Assembly: GCA_963921825.1 (NCBI GenBank)
Contig: OY997589.1
Coordinates: forward strand, 46,138,638 to 46,202,637
Direction: 5' to 3'
DNA length: 64,000 nt
From: Erodium maritimum
Lineage: Eukaryota; Streptophyta; Magnoliopsida; Geraniales; Geraniaceae
The position numbers and the translations under genes were made by a program. A model generated the notes under the pieces. The model was not told the DNA's origin. It did not search any database and worked only from the letters and a program-made list of their open reading frames with translations. Shown here in pieces: positions 37,851-48,803 of this stretch; positions within the stretch are counted from its first letter, which is position 1; every line of letters starts with the position of its first letter.

Positions 37851-38438
37851 AAACTCTGCCGGTCTGAGTGGAGGACGGCGACGACCAGGCTAGGGTTCCG
37901 GCAGACTCCGGCGACGGCGGCGGCAGCGATTCTGACGGCGGTTTGGGGCGTCGGGCGTCAGGGAAGCCAACGGGAAGGGTGGTTGCGCGAGGTTTAAGCC
38001 CCTATTTGGCCAGATCTGACGGCCATGAGCTCGCCGGCGCGCGAGTTCCAGATCTGGAACTCGAGCGCTCCGGCGACGCTCTCCGGCATCGTCCGACCTC
38101 CCAAATGGCTCGAACTCGCGGTCACAGAAGAAGGAGAAGACGGGGAAGACGAATCAGGTGAGGGTTAGACTCACCAGCGTCGAATCCACACGGGTTTTGC
38201 ACGGCGGCGCTGGTTACGACGGTGTCTGACGCGAATCGAAACGGAGAGGGAGGGGAACGGGTTGCTGTGGCTCGGGTTCGAAGTAGAAGGTGAAGAAGAG
38301 GTGGAGGAAGGCGAAGAGGTTCGGCGATGAACACGGGACGGGGTGTGACGGCGGCGCGGCATCTCTGGTACGCGAGACCGAACGAGAGAAGAGGGACGAG
38401 GGAGAGGATGAACAGTAGAGAGGCTTAGGGTTCGCACG

Positions 38439-38448
38439 CCTTAAATAC
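38439..38448 (-). promoter_or_regulatory. Possible LTR TATA box (minus strand)
   Basis: GTATTTAAGG on the minus strand lies about 220 bp inside the LTR 5' end and is followed by a CT-rich leader-like segment, as expected for a U3/R boundary. It is based on position and composition only. Confidence 0.35.
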
Positions 38449-38670
38449 GCTGGGTCTGGGCTTCGCGTGGTAACGGGCCAGACCCGCGCGTGGGCTCGCC
38501 CTTGCCCATTAAGCGAATTGGGCCCGTACCGGCCCAAGATGTCCCAACCGCCCAAACAGCTCAAATCCTAACCTTTTTTTTTCTTTTCCAACCAAACTTG
38601 TTACAAAAACAACCCTTCGAGTTTCAGACTGTACTTTCACACCCTTTTAAAATTAAGCGGGTTTTACAGT

Positions 38671-38679
38671 CTACCCCCT
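38671..38679 (-). other. Polypurine tract of the block 2 gypsy element
   Basis: On the minus strand the sequence reads AAGGGGGTAG just before CTGTAAAACCC, the LTR start. The same arrangement, AAGGGGGGTAGATTGTAAAACCC, occurs on the plus strand at 46673-46694. Confidence 0.85.
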
Positions 38680-39633
38680 TAAAAGAATTTCGTCCTCGAA
38701 ATTTAAAGTGCACGCACCCACTTAACCCTATCTCAGGGAGTGTCCGATTAAAAATCTTATGCCATCCTCCCGCGAACACACGGAAAACACTTAAACCAGT
38801 TAGTCGATACCGGAACCCTCCGTCGGTAGAGACGTCGCAACAACACTCGTAGCTTGGTCGAGACACCCTATACTGGGACCATCCGTCGGTAGAGACATCA
38901 CCCCGAACAAAACTCATATCGCACTTAAAACAGATCCCCACCACCGACACTCCTCCTCGAGTACTCACTTCACTTAACCAAATGTCGCCTACACATCGAA
39001 CTAAGAAGTCAACCTCCAACCCTTAATTTCGCGCTTCTGCGTCGACTATGCGCGGTTCTCATCGTTCACACATAGCGCGACTCTTTAGTCGTCTTTCTAG
39101 CAGCTCGGACCACAAGGGTCAACTGGAAAACCTCAAGTGTGTACTGCTTGGGCAAATGACCCGACCTACCACCCCACGCTTCGTACGGTGCCATAGTGTT
39201 ACTGGCCTAAAAGCGTTGTGGTAGTCGTACTCGGCGATTTGTTTCCGGATACCTCAAGAGGCACTCCCACTTTTACCATCCACTACACACTCGTGGACCC
39301 ACAACGTACTCCGTCGGGGTGTCAAGACGCCTGGACCGCATCAAGGTTCTACTTTTAGACCTCCACGTCTCATTAAGGGTAAAGAAACAGACAAAAGCGA
39401 TGCATGTGGGTTATGGGCCCACCACGCTTCCGCTGCGCCACTCTGATCTGAACGTACTCGGAGAGAGAAACAAGAAACAACAAGGTAACAACTTAAACGA
39501 AGCAAAAGTTCAAAACCGAAACAGTAATTAAACGCAACAAAACCAAAAGAATCAAAAACAAGTCTTGAAACGAAAACACAGATCTAAAGTCAAAGCAAAA
39601 GCAACTCCCGAACTCTCGCTAGTCCTACGCTCC
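38680..39633 (-). pseudogene. Decayed Ty3/gypsy pol tail (integrase C-terminal region)
   Basis: Minus-strand remnant between the gag fragment and the polypurine tract, with no continuous frame. Two landmarks are readable. MAPYEA at 39177-39194, followed by GGR, matches the MAP(F/Y)EALYGR motif near the end of the plant gypsy integrase core. VGDIWLSEVSTRGGV, in the frame starting at 39019, resembles the downstream VGD..FLKVSP.RG segment. The last stretch before the polypurine tract, HFKFRGRNSFKG, resembles the NF.DEI..RGG tail of these elements. Protease, reverse transcriptase and RNase H are absent between this and the zinc knuckle, so the element carries a large internal deletion as well as stops and frameshifts. 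No chromodomain was recognised here, though one probably existed. Confidence 0.65.
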
Positions 39634-39966
39634 TCAATACCCTCTAGCGCGCTGGAAGTCACGAACGGTCTCACGATCGGTGTCCTGTCTCTCTGCCCGT
39701 GAATCGACAACAGCATACACCCGACCACGCCGCATCGGGGGTCCGCCTCTCGGAGGTGATGGAAGTACCACCTGCTGCGCATCGCGATGTCCCGATGCTG
39801 GTGCGCTAGCTGCCTGTCTCGGCGCCCTCTGCGTCTGAGCCTGACGCTGCTGGAACTGTGGCCAGTGCCCCGACTGCGACTGTTGTGGTCGCGGAGCAGG
39901 CGCCATCGGACACGGCTCGGGGCATCTGGAAGCGAAGTGTCCGGGCCTGCCACAACGCTGACACAG
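39634..39966 (-). pseudogene. Ty3/gypsy gag C-terminal fragment with a zinc knuckle
   Basis: The minus-strand frame enters from the satellite junction at about 39967 and reads CQRCGRPGHFASRC (39922-39963), a perfect C-x2-C-x4-H-x4-C nucleocapsid zinc knuckle that binds element RNA. After it come about 60 residues rich in Gln, Pro, Ala and Arg, then GGPPMRRGRVYAVV, resembling the (R)GR(V)YA linker that leads into protease in chromodomain-type gypsy elements. The frame stops at 39634-39636 without a protease DSG motif. Capsid sequence is missing because the 5' part is cut off by satellite. The other minus-strand frame, 39552-39953, is an out-of-frame shadow. Confidence 0.82.
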
Positions 39967-39967
39967 T

Positions 39968-42900
39968 AGGTCTAGATGAGAGGCTATTTTGTTTGAGGCC
40001 TAAATGGTCTCGAATTGAGTTTTTCCACGATTGAACAATTTGTTACTCCTATTTATTTCTTACATACTATAGTATGTCTAGATGAGAGAAAAACTTGTTT
40101 GGAGACCAAACAGTCTCGGATTGGGTTCCCACAGTAGTTGGGGTACTTTAATAGGAATATCTATTTGTATACACAACTATAAGCCCATATGAGTCCTTTA
40201 ATGAACAAAAAGATCAATTTGTTAGTCCTATTGACTTCTTAAATATTAAAGTGCATCTCTAGATGAGAGGCTATTTTGTTTTAAGCACAAATGGTCCCGA
40301 ATTGAGTTTTTCCGTAGTTGGTGTGGTACTTTAATAGGCATATCAATGCCTATACACAACTAGAGGCCCATATGAGTCCCTTGAGGAACAAAAAGAACAT
40401 TTTGTTACTCTTGGTTTCTTACATATTACAATATGTCTAGATGAAAGACTATATTGTTTCAATCACAAACGTTCTCGGGTTTGGGTTCGTAAGGTTTGTG
40501 GTAGTACTTTAATAGGCATATCTATGTGTATAAACAAATAGAGGCCCGTATGAGTCCTTTGATGGACAAAAAGAACAATTTGTTACTCCTGTTTATTTCT
40601 CACATACTATATAGTATGTCTCGATGAGAGAAAAACTTGTTTGGAGACCAAACAGTCTCGGATTGGGTTCCCACAGTTGTTGGGGTACTTTAATAGGAAT
40701 ATCTATTTGTATACACAACTATAAGCCCATATGAGTCCTTTAACGGGCAAAAAGAACAATTTGTTAGTCCTATTGACTTCTTAAATATTATAGTGTAGGT
40801 CTAGATGAGAGCCTATTTTGTTTGAGGCCTGAATGGTCTTGAATTGAGTTTTTCCACGATTGGTGGGGTACTTTAATAGCATATGAATGCCTATACACAA
40901 CTAGAGGCCCATAGGAGTCCCTTGAGGAACAAAAAGAACATTTTGTTACTCCTGGTTTCTTACATATTACAATATGTCTAGATGAAGGACTATATTGTTT
41001 CAATCACAAACGGTCTCGGATTTGGGTATGTCTAGATGAGAGAATAACTTGTTTGGAGTCTCGGATTGGGTTCCCACAGTAGTTGGGGTAGTTTAATATG
41101 AATATCTATTTGTATACACACCTAGAAGCCCATATGAGTCCTTTAATGGACAAAAGGAACAATTTGTTACTCCTATTGACTTCTTAAATATTATAGTGTA
41201 TGTCTAGATGAGACGCTATTTTGTTTGAAGCCCAAATGGTCTCGAATTTAGTTTTTCCACGGTTGGTGGGGTACTTTAATAGGCATATCAATGCCTATAC
41301 ACAACTAGAGGCCCATAGGAATCCCTTAAGGAACAAAAAAAACATTATGTTACTCTTGGTTTCTTACATATTACAATATGTCTAGAAGAAAGACTATATT
41401 GTTTCAATCACAACCGGTCTCGGATTTGGGTTCCCAAGGTTTATGGGAGTACTTTAATAGGCATATCTATGTGTATAAACAACTAGAGGCCCATATGAGT
41501 CCTTTGATGGACAAAAAGAACAATTTGTTACTCCTCTTTATTTTTTAAATACTATAGTATCTCTAGATAAGAGAAAAACTTGTTTGGAGTCCAAATTGTC
41601 TCGGATTGGGTTCCCACAGTAGTTGGGGTACTGTAATAGGAATATCTATTTGTATACACAACTAGAAGCCCATATGAGTCATTTAATGGACAAAAAGATC
41701 AATTTGTTAGTCCTATTGACTTCTTAAATATTATAGTGCATCTCTAGATGAGAGGCTATTTTGTTTTAAGCAGAAATGGTCCCGAATTGAGTTTTTCACA
41801 GTTGGTGAGGTACTTTAATAGGCATATCAATGCCTATACACAACTAGAGGCCAATAGGAGTCCCTTGAGGAACAAAAAGAACATTTTGTTACTCCTGGTT
41901 TCTTACATATTACAATATGTCTAGATGAAAGACTATATTGTTTCAATCAAAAACGGTCTCGGATTTGGGCTCCCAAGGTTTGTGGGAGTACTCTAATAGG
42001 CATAACTATGTGTATAAAAAACTAGAGGCCCATATGAGTCCTTTGAGGGACAAAAAGAACAATTTGTTACTCCTATTTATTTCTTAAATACTATAGTATC
42101 TCTAGATGAGAGAAAAACTTGTTTGGAGACCAAACAGTCTCGGATTGGGTTCCCACAGTAGTTGGGGTACTTTAATAGGAATATCTATTATAGTGTATGT
42201 CTAGATGAGAGGCTATTTTGTATACACAACTATAAGCCCATATGAGTCCTTTAATGGACAAAAAGAACAATTTGTTACACCTATTGACTTCTTAAATATT
42301 ATAATGTATGTCTAGATGAGAGGCTATTTTGTTTTAAGGCAAATGGTATCGAATTGAGTTTTTCCACGGTTGGTGGAGTACTTTAATAGGCATATGTATG
42401 CCTATACACAACTAGAGGCCATATGAGTCCTTTAATGGACAAAAAGATCAATTTGTTAGTCCTATTGACTTCTTAAATATTATAGTGTATCTCTAGATGA
42501 GAGGCTATTTTGTGTTAAGCACAAATGGTCCCGAATTGAGTTTTTCCACGGTCGGTGGGGGTACTTTAATAGGCATATGAATGACTATACACAACTAGAG
42601 GCCCATAGGAGTCCCTTGAGGAACAAAAAGAACATTTTGTTACTCCTGGTTTCTTACATATTACAATATGTCTAGATGAAAGTATATTTTGTTTCAATCA
42701 CAAACGGTCTCAGATTTGGGCTCCCAAGGTTTGTGGGAGTGCTTTAATAGGCATATCTATTTGTGTAAACAACTAGAGGCCCATATGAGTCCTTTGATGG
42801 AAAAAAAGAACAATTTGTTACTCCTATTTATTTCTTACATACTATAATATGTCTAGATGAGAGAAAAACTTGTTTGGAGATCAAACAGTCTCGGATTGGG

Positions 42901-45900
42901 TTCCCACAGTAGTTGGGTACTTTAATAGGAATATCTATTTGTATACACAACTATAAGCCCATATGAGTTCTTTAATGGACAAAAAGAACAATTTGTTACT
43001 CCTATTGACTTCTTAAATATTATAGTGTATGTCTAGATGAGAGGCTATTTTGTTTGAAGAACAAATGGTCTCGAGTTGAGTTTTTCCATGGTTGGTGGGG
43101 TACTTTAATAGGCATATCAATGCCCATACACAACTAGAGGCCCATAGGAGAGTCCCTTGAGGAACAAAAAGAACATTTTGTTACTCCTGGTTTCTTACAT
43201 ATTACAATATGTCTAGATGAAAGACTATATTGTTTCAATCACAAACGTTCTCGGATTTGGGTTCGTAAGGTTTGTGGTAGTACTTTAATAGGCATATCTA
43301 TGTGTATAAACAAATAGAGGCACATATGAGTCATTTGATGGACAAAAAGAACAATTTGTTACTCCTGTTTATTTCTTACATACTATATAGTATGTCTAGA
43401 TGAGAGAAAAACTTGTTTGGAGACCAAACAGTCTCGGATTGGGTTCCCACAGTTTTTGGGGTACTTTAATAGGAATATCTATTTGTATACACTGCTATAA
43501 GCCCATATGAGTCCTTTAACGTTCAAAAAGAACAATTTGTTACTCCTATTAACTTCTTAAATATTATAGTGTATTTCTAGATGAGAGGCTATTTAGTTTG
43601 AAGCCCAAATGGTCTCGAATTTAGTTTTTCCACTGTTGGTGGGGTACTTTAATAGGCATATCAATGCCTATACACAACTAGAGGCCAATAAGAGTCCCTT
43701 GAGGAACAACAAGAACATTTTGTTATTCCGGGTTTCTTACATATTACAATATGTCAAGATGAAAGACTATATTGTTTCAATCATAAACTGTCTCGGATTT
43801 GGATTCCCAAGGTTTGTGGGAGTACTTTAATAGGCATATCTATGTGTATAAACAACTAGAGGCCCATATGAGTCCTTTGATGGACAAAAAGAACGATTTG
43901 TTACTCCTCTTTATTTCTTACATAATATAGTATGTCTATATGAGAGAAAAACTTGTTTGGAGACCAAATAGTCTCGGATTGGGTTTCCACAACAGTTGGG
44001 GTACTTTAATAGGAATATCTATTTGTATACACAACTATAAGCCCATATGAGTCCTTTAATGGACAAAAGATCAATTTGTTAGTCCTTTTGACTTCTTAAA
44101 TATTAAAGTGCATCTCTAGATGAGAGGCTATTTTGTTTTAAGCACAAATGGTCCCGAATTGAGTTTTTCCACAGTTGGTGGGGTACTTTAATAGGCATAT
44201 CAATGCCTATACACAACTAGAGGCCCATATGAGTCCCTTGAGGAACAAAAAGAACATTTTGTTACTCTTGGTTTCTTACATATTACAATATGTCTAGATG
44301 AAAGACTATATTGTTTCAATCACAAACGTTCTCGGGTTTGGGTTCGTAAGGTTTGTGGTAGTACTTTAATAGGCATATCTATGTGTATAAACAAATAGAG
44401 GCCCATATGAGTCCTTTGATGGACAAAAAGAACAATTTGTTACTCCTGTTTATTTCTCACATACTATATAGTATGTCTAGATGAGTGAAAAACTTGTTTG
44501 GAGACCAAACAGTCTCGGATTGGGTTCCCACAGTTGTTGGGGTACTTTAATAGGAATATCTATTTGTATACACAACTATAAGCCCATATGAGTCCTTTAA
44601 CGGACAAAAAGAACAATTTGTTACTCCTATTGACTTCTTAAATATTATAGTGTATGTCTAGATGAGAGGCTATTTTGTTTGAAAACCAAATGGTCTCGAA
44701 TTTAGTTTTTGCACTGTTGGTGGGGTACTTTCATAGACATATCAATGCCTATACACAACTAGAGGCCAATAGGAGTCCCTTGAGGAACAAAAAGAACATT
44801 TTGTTACTACTGGTTTCTTACATATTACAATATGTCTAGATGAAAGACTATATTGTTTCAATCATAAACGGTCTCAGATTTGGATTCCCAAGGTTTGTGG
44901 GAGTACTTTAATAGGCATATCTATGTGTATAAACAACTAGAGGCCCATATGAGTCCTTTGATGGACAAAAAGAACGATTTGTTACTCCTCTTTATTTCTT
45001 ACATACTATAGTATGTTTAGATGAGAGAAAAACTTGTTTGGAGACCAAATAGTCTCGGATTGGGTTTCCACAATAGTTGGGGTACTTTAATAGGAATATC
45101 TATTTGTATACACAACTAGAAGCCCATATGAGTCCTTTAATGGACAAAAGATCAATTTGTTAGTCCTTTTGACTTCTTAAATATTAAAGTGCATCTCTAG
45201 ATGAGAGGCTATTTTGTTTTAAGCACAAATGGTCCCGAATTGAGTTTTTCCGTAGTTGGTGGGGTACTTTAATAGGCATATCAATGCCTATACACAACTA
45301 GAGGCCCATATGAGTCCCTTGAGGAACAAAAAGAACATTTTGTTACTCCTGGTTTCTTACATATTACAATATGTCTAGATGACAGACTATATTGGTTCAA
45401 TCACAAACGGTCTCGGATTTGGGTTCCCAAGGTTTGTTGGAGTACTTTAATAGGAATATCTATTTGTATACACAATTATAAGCCCATATGAGCCCTTTAA
45501 TGGACAAAAAGAACAATTTGTTACTTCTATTGACTTCTTAAATATTGTAGTGTATGTGTAGATGAGAGGCTAGTTTGTTTCAAGCCCAAATGGTCTCAAA
45601 TTGAATTTTTCCACGATTGGTGGGGTACTTTAATAGGCATACAATACCTATACACAACTAGAGGCGCATAGGAGTCCCTTGAGGAACAAAAAGAACATTT
45701 TGTTACTCCTGGTTTCTTACTTATTACAATATGCCTAGATGAAAGACTATTTTGTTTCAATCACAAACGGTCTCGGATTTGGTTTCCCAAGGTTTGTGGG
45801 AGTAGTTTAATAGGCATATCTATGTGTATAAACAACTAGAGGCCCATATGAGTCCGTGTAGGGAAATAAAGAACAATTTGTTACTCCTATTTATTTCTTA

Positions 45901-46472
45901 AATGCTATAGTATCTCTAGATGAGAGAAAAACTTGTTTGGAGTCCAAATTGTCTCGGATTGGGTTCCCACAGTAGTTGGGGTACATTAATAGGAATATCT
46001 ATTTGTATACACAACTAGAAGCCCATATGAGTCCTTTAACGGACAAAAAGATCAATTTGTTAGTCCTATTGACTTCTTAAATATTATAGTGCATGTCTAG
46101 ATGAGAGGCTATTTTGTTTGAAGCCTAAATGGTCTCGAATTGAGTTTTTCAACGGTTGGTTGGGAACTTTAATAGGCATATCAATGCCTATACACAACTA
46201 GAGGCCCATAGGAGTCCCTTGTGGAACCAAAAGAACATTTTGTTACTCCTGGTATCTTACATATTACAATATGTCTAGATGAAAGACTATATTGTTTCAA
46301 TCACGAACGGTCTCGGATTTGGGTTCCCAAGGTTTGTGGGAGTACTTTAATAGGCATATCTATGTGTATAAAAAACTAGAGGCCCATATGAGTCCTTTGA
46401 GGGACAAAAAGAACAATTTGTTACTCCTATTTATTTCTTAAATACTATAGTATCTATAGATGAGAGAAAAAC
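39968..46472. repeat. Satellite subarray S5
   Basis: The satellite restarts at TAGGTCTAGATGAGAGG. The third copy of the TTTTCCACGATTG-to-AACAATTTGTTAC deletion junction lies at about 40022-40040. Other irregular monomers: a deletion joining A to B at about 41028-41062, and a B monomer at about 42181-42235 in which about 35 bp from the monomer's 3' part is inserted into its 5' part. C monomers here often read AGGAGAGTCCCTTG. Frames at 40788-41003 minus and 43609-43830 plus are satellite read-through. Confidence 0.93.
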
Positions 46473-46718
46473 CTTGGGAAGCCGGTTCGGATTATGGACA
46501 CGCGGGAGCAGATTCTGCGGGGAGGCAAGATTATCCACTTGGTACGAGTACAGTGGAAGCACCACGAGGCTGAATCAACTTGGGAGCGCGAGGACGAGGT
46601 TCGCGCGAAGTATCCCGCCTTGTTCGTTTCCCAAGGTACGCCTGTTTTAAATTTCGTGGGCGAAATTCCGTTAAGGGGGGTAGATTGTAAAACCCGCTTC
46701 GTTTCATTAGGGTATTAA
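46473..46718 (+). pseudogene. Ty3/gypsy pol C-terminus with chromodomain (truncated)
   Basis: The frame runs out of the satellite at about 46473 (LGKPVRIMDTREQILRGGKI) and continues with VRVQWKHHEAESTWERED and YPALF. This is the chromodomain that follows integrase in chromovirus-type plant gypsy elements: basic strand, V.VQW.HH, then the TWE.E helix. In this family the chromodomain is thought to guide integration by binding chromatin. The rest of pol is lost at the satellite junction, so no ATG is meaningful; the ATG at 46494 is internal. The frame does not stop before the polypurine tract but runs into the LTR and ends TAA at 46716-46718, so a one- or two-base shift from the usual pol end is likely. 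The chromodomain and the LTR of about 3 kb point to the Tekay/Del-like group, which is an inference. Confidence 0.85.
46673..46684 (+). other. Polypurine tract of the block 3 gypsy element
   Basis: AAGGGGGGTAGA lies one base before the LTR start TGTAAAACCC and matches the minus-strand tract of block 2. Confidence 0.87.
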
Positions 46719-46860
46719 TTTAAAATCCTAAAACCTTAGGGTAGGTTCTTGAAACAAGTGGCAAAAAAAAAGGTTTGGAAGCTGGCCAGGCCAGACCCGG
46801 TTTGGGCTTGAGCCCATTTTCTGGTCTGAGGCCCGTTTGGGCCGGCCCAAACTCGTGTGG

Positions 46861-46868
46861 TTATAAGC
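46861..46868 (+). promoter_or_regulatory. Possible LTR TATA box
   Basis: TTATAAGC lies about 175 bp inside the LTR and upstream of a CT-rich, leader-like stretch, the same relative layout as in the block 2 LTR. Position and composition only. Confidence 0.4.
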
Positions 46869-48608
46869 TGAAACCATTAGGGTTTCAGCGTTATAACCAC
46901 AGCCTCCATCCCTCTCCTCTCTCTCTCTACCCGACCTCCTCTCTCTCCTCTGTTCATCTCCCTCGCCGAACTCCGGCCGTCCACCACAGTTCCGGCCACC
47001 ACCTCCCTCACAGGCACCGTCTCATCCCTTCCTCCTCCATCCCGACCCTGTCACCGCTCCGGCCAGCCACGCAACCCCGTCCCCGAGCTCCCTGCCTCAC
47101 CCCTCTCCTTCGTTTTCCTCGCCGAACCAGCACCGGCCACCACCAGCTCCGGCCACCGGTTTCGCCACCGAGCTCCCCACGCCATCACCGTCCACCACCG
47201 GTACCGTCCGAACCCTAACGCGCCGCCGCCCTCTTCCCGTCTCCAATCTTCCCGTCCGAGCCCTAACTCGCCCCGAGCTCCTGTCGTCGCCGGCGAGCTC
47301 GCCAGATCCGGAACGGGACGAGCCGTCCGGACCCGAGCCCTACGCCGCCGTACGCCGCCGTCCACCGCCGCCACCGTTTCCTCATGGTTAGTTCTCGGCC
47401 GTGGAACCTCGACCGACCGGCGCCGGTGGTCGGTCGCACCTAACCGATCCCGTTCTTCTTCATCTTGCTTTCCCGTTCCCGAGTTCGTTCAGATCCGGTC
47501 GGGATGGAACGGAGCTCCCGAAATGGAAGGGAACAGAACAGAAAAACGTAGATCTGGTTTTGTTTAAGGATTGTTGTATTGGTGTTAATCTGTAATTTGT
47601 AAAGAAGAACATCAAAATATAAGTTATGATTGTTATGTTCATTATGGTTTCAGATCTATTTAACGGTGTAAATCTGGTTTAGTTTGAGTTTAGAATAAAA
47701 ACCTGTTTTAGAACGAAAGCTCGATTTCGCTTTTCGAACGTAAAATTTGTTATCGATAAAACTAAATCGGTTGACTTAAACGGGTTTTAAAACGAAAGTC
47801 GGCTGTTAAGTTAAACTCGAGTTAAGATTAAATCGAAAAAGGGAAACGAAATCAAATCGACTTTATAAGGGTTTTGGACCGAAGTATCGAGTTTGGAAAC
47901 GAACGGAAGGAAACCGTTTTGTTTTAAAATCAAAGACGGAATTAATTAAAGCAAGGGAGTTCAACGACGGTTTTAAGTTAAAAAGGGGTTTAAACTGGGT
48001 TTAGATCAAATCTGGGTTCGGTGCGCGGGTGCTCGAACCCGATCCGTTGTAACCCTACTGTTGGCCCGCTCGAGTGTAAAAGACAACTGTCGAATTTAAA
48101 ATGGACAAATCGTAGCCGTTAACTTAACGGCGGAACCGTTATTAATTTGGGCTTTGAGTTATTTAATTTCGACCTGTTCGTACTAGTTTAAAAGTGAGTT
48201 AAATCTGTGTTCTTTTAGATCGTGCTGCGGACCGAGGCAAAGGGAGGCTCGGCGAGTGACTGCGATTCATCTCGGGTTTAGTGGAGCACTTTTGGAGTTG
48301 CTTACGAGGTAGGGAAAAGTAGCCGGATCTCGGCCCTGATTAGGGAAAGTTAATAGTAGAATTACTTGTGACACCGGGGTGTCGTGGGTTGAGTAGATTT
48401 ATTTAAATATTAGAAAAGCATGATACGGGATTGTAGCGTTTATGAGAAAAGCATGTGACACTTAGTAGTGTCGTAGGAGCAGAGAACTTAGAGTAATTGA
48501 TTTACTGGAGGCATATGACCATGCCCGGAGGTTGTTTGTGAAACTAGTGATTTTAGGACTGTTGGAGGCATCGAGTATGCCGGAGGTTGTTGTGTGTTCT
48601 TTATTGTG

Positions 48609-48803
48609 GAGTTTGGGTGGCCTTGAGAGCCCGTGTTATTTATGGTTGAGTTTGGGTGGCCTTGAGAGCCCGTGTTATTTATTGTTGAGTTTGGGTGGCC
48701 TTGAGAGTCCGTGTTATTTATTGTGGAGTTTGGGTGGCCTTGAGAGCCCGTGTTATTTATTGTTGAGTTGGGTGGCCATGAGAGCCTGTGCATTTAATTT
48801 GGT
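48609..48803 (+). repeat. Five tandem 39-bp units in the block 3 LTR
   Basis: GAGTTTGGGTGGCCTTGAGA begins units at 48609, 48648, 48687, 48726 and 48765, each 39 bp apart; the last is degenerate (GAGTTGGGTGGCCATGAGA). Because 39 is divisible by three, both strands stay open and read as 13-residue repeats (LSLGGLESPCYLL on plus). Related GAGTGGCATTGAG words continue to about 48925. Confidence 0.92.

Larger units (their letters stand above)
36016..38668 (-). mobile_element. Large Ty3/gypsy LTR (2653 bp), minus strand
   Basis: On the minus strand this starts TGTAAAACCCGC at 38668 and ends GGATTTGGGGCGTGACA at 36016, giving TGT...ACA termini. A polypurine tract lies immediately outside at 38671-38679, which sets the orientation. 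GTATTTAAGG on the minus strand (38439-38448) is a possible TATA box. The R/U5 side contains GC-rich, CT-rich leader-like sequence and Asp/Pro/Gly-type low-complexity frames that are not genes. Termini and layout match the LTR at 46686-49652, so both belong to the same broad gypsy group, but the bodies differ. Minus-strand frames such as 36211-36618 and 38214-38564 lie inside the LTR and have no recognisable domain. Confidence 0.85.

Noticed and set aside
37631-38564. Cluster of overlapping Arg/Pro/Gly-rich frames on both strands
   Set aside because: GC-rich, stop-poor LTR sequence (GACCCG and CCG runs) opens several frames at once; this is composition, not coding.
36016-39967. Target-site duplication around block 2
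   Set aside because: The left edge ends ...AAGGCAAAT and the right edge begins TAGGTCTAG; the shared GTCTAGATGAGAGGCTATTTTG near both edges is ordinary monomer sequence, and the right end is an internal truncation.
46775-47374. 147-residue plus and 107-residue minus frames rich in Pro, Ser, His and Arg
   Set aside because: They overlap each other in the CT-rich leader part of the block 3 LTR and have no recognisable domain.
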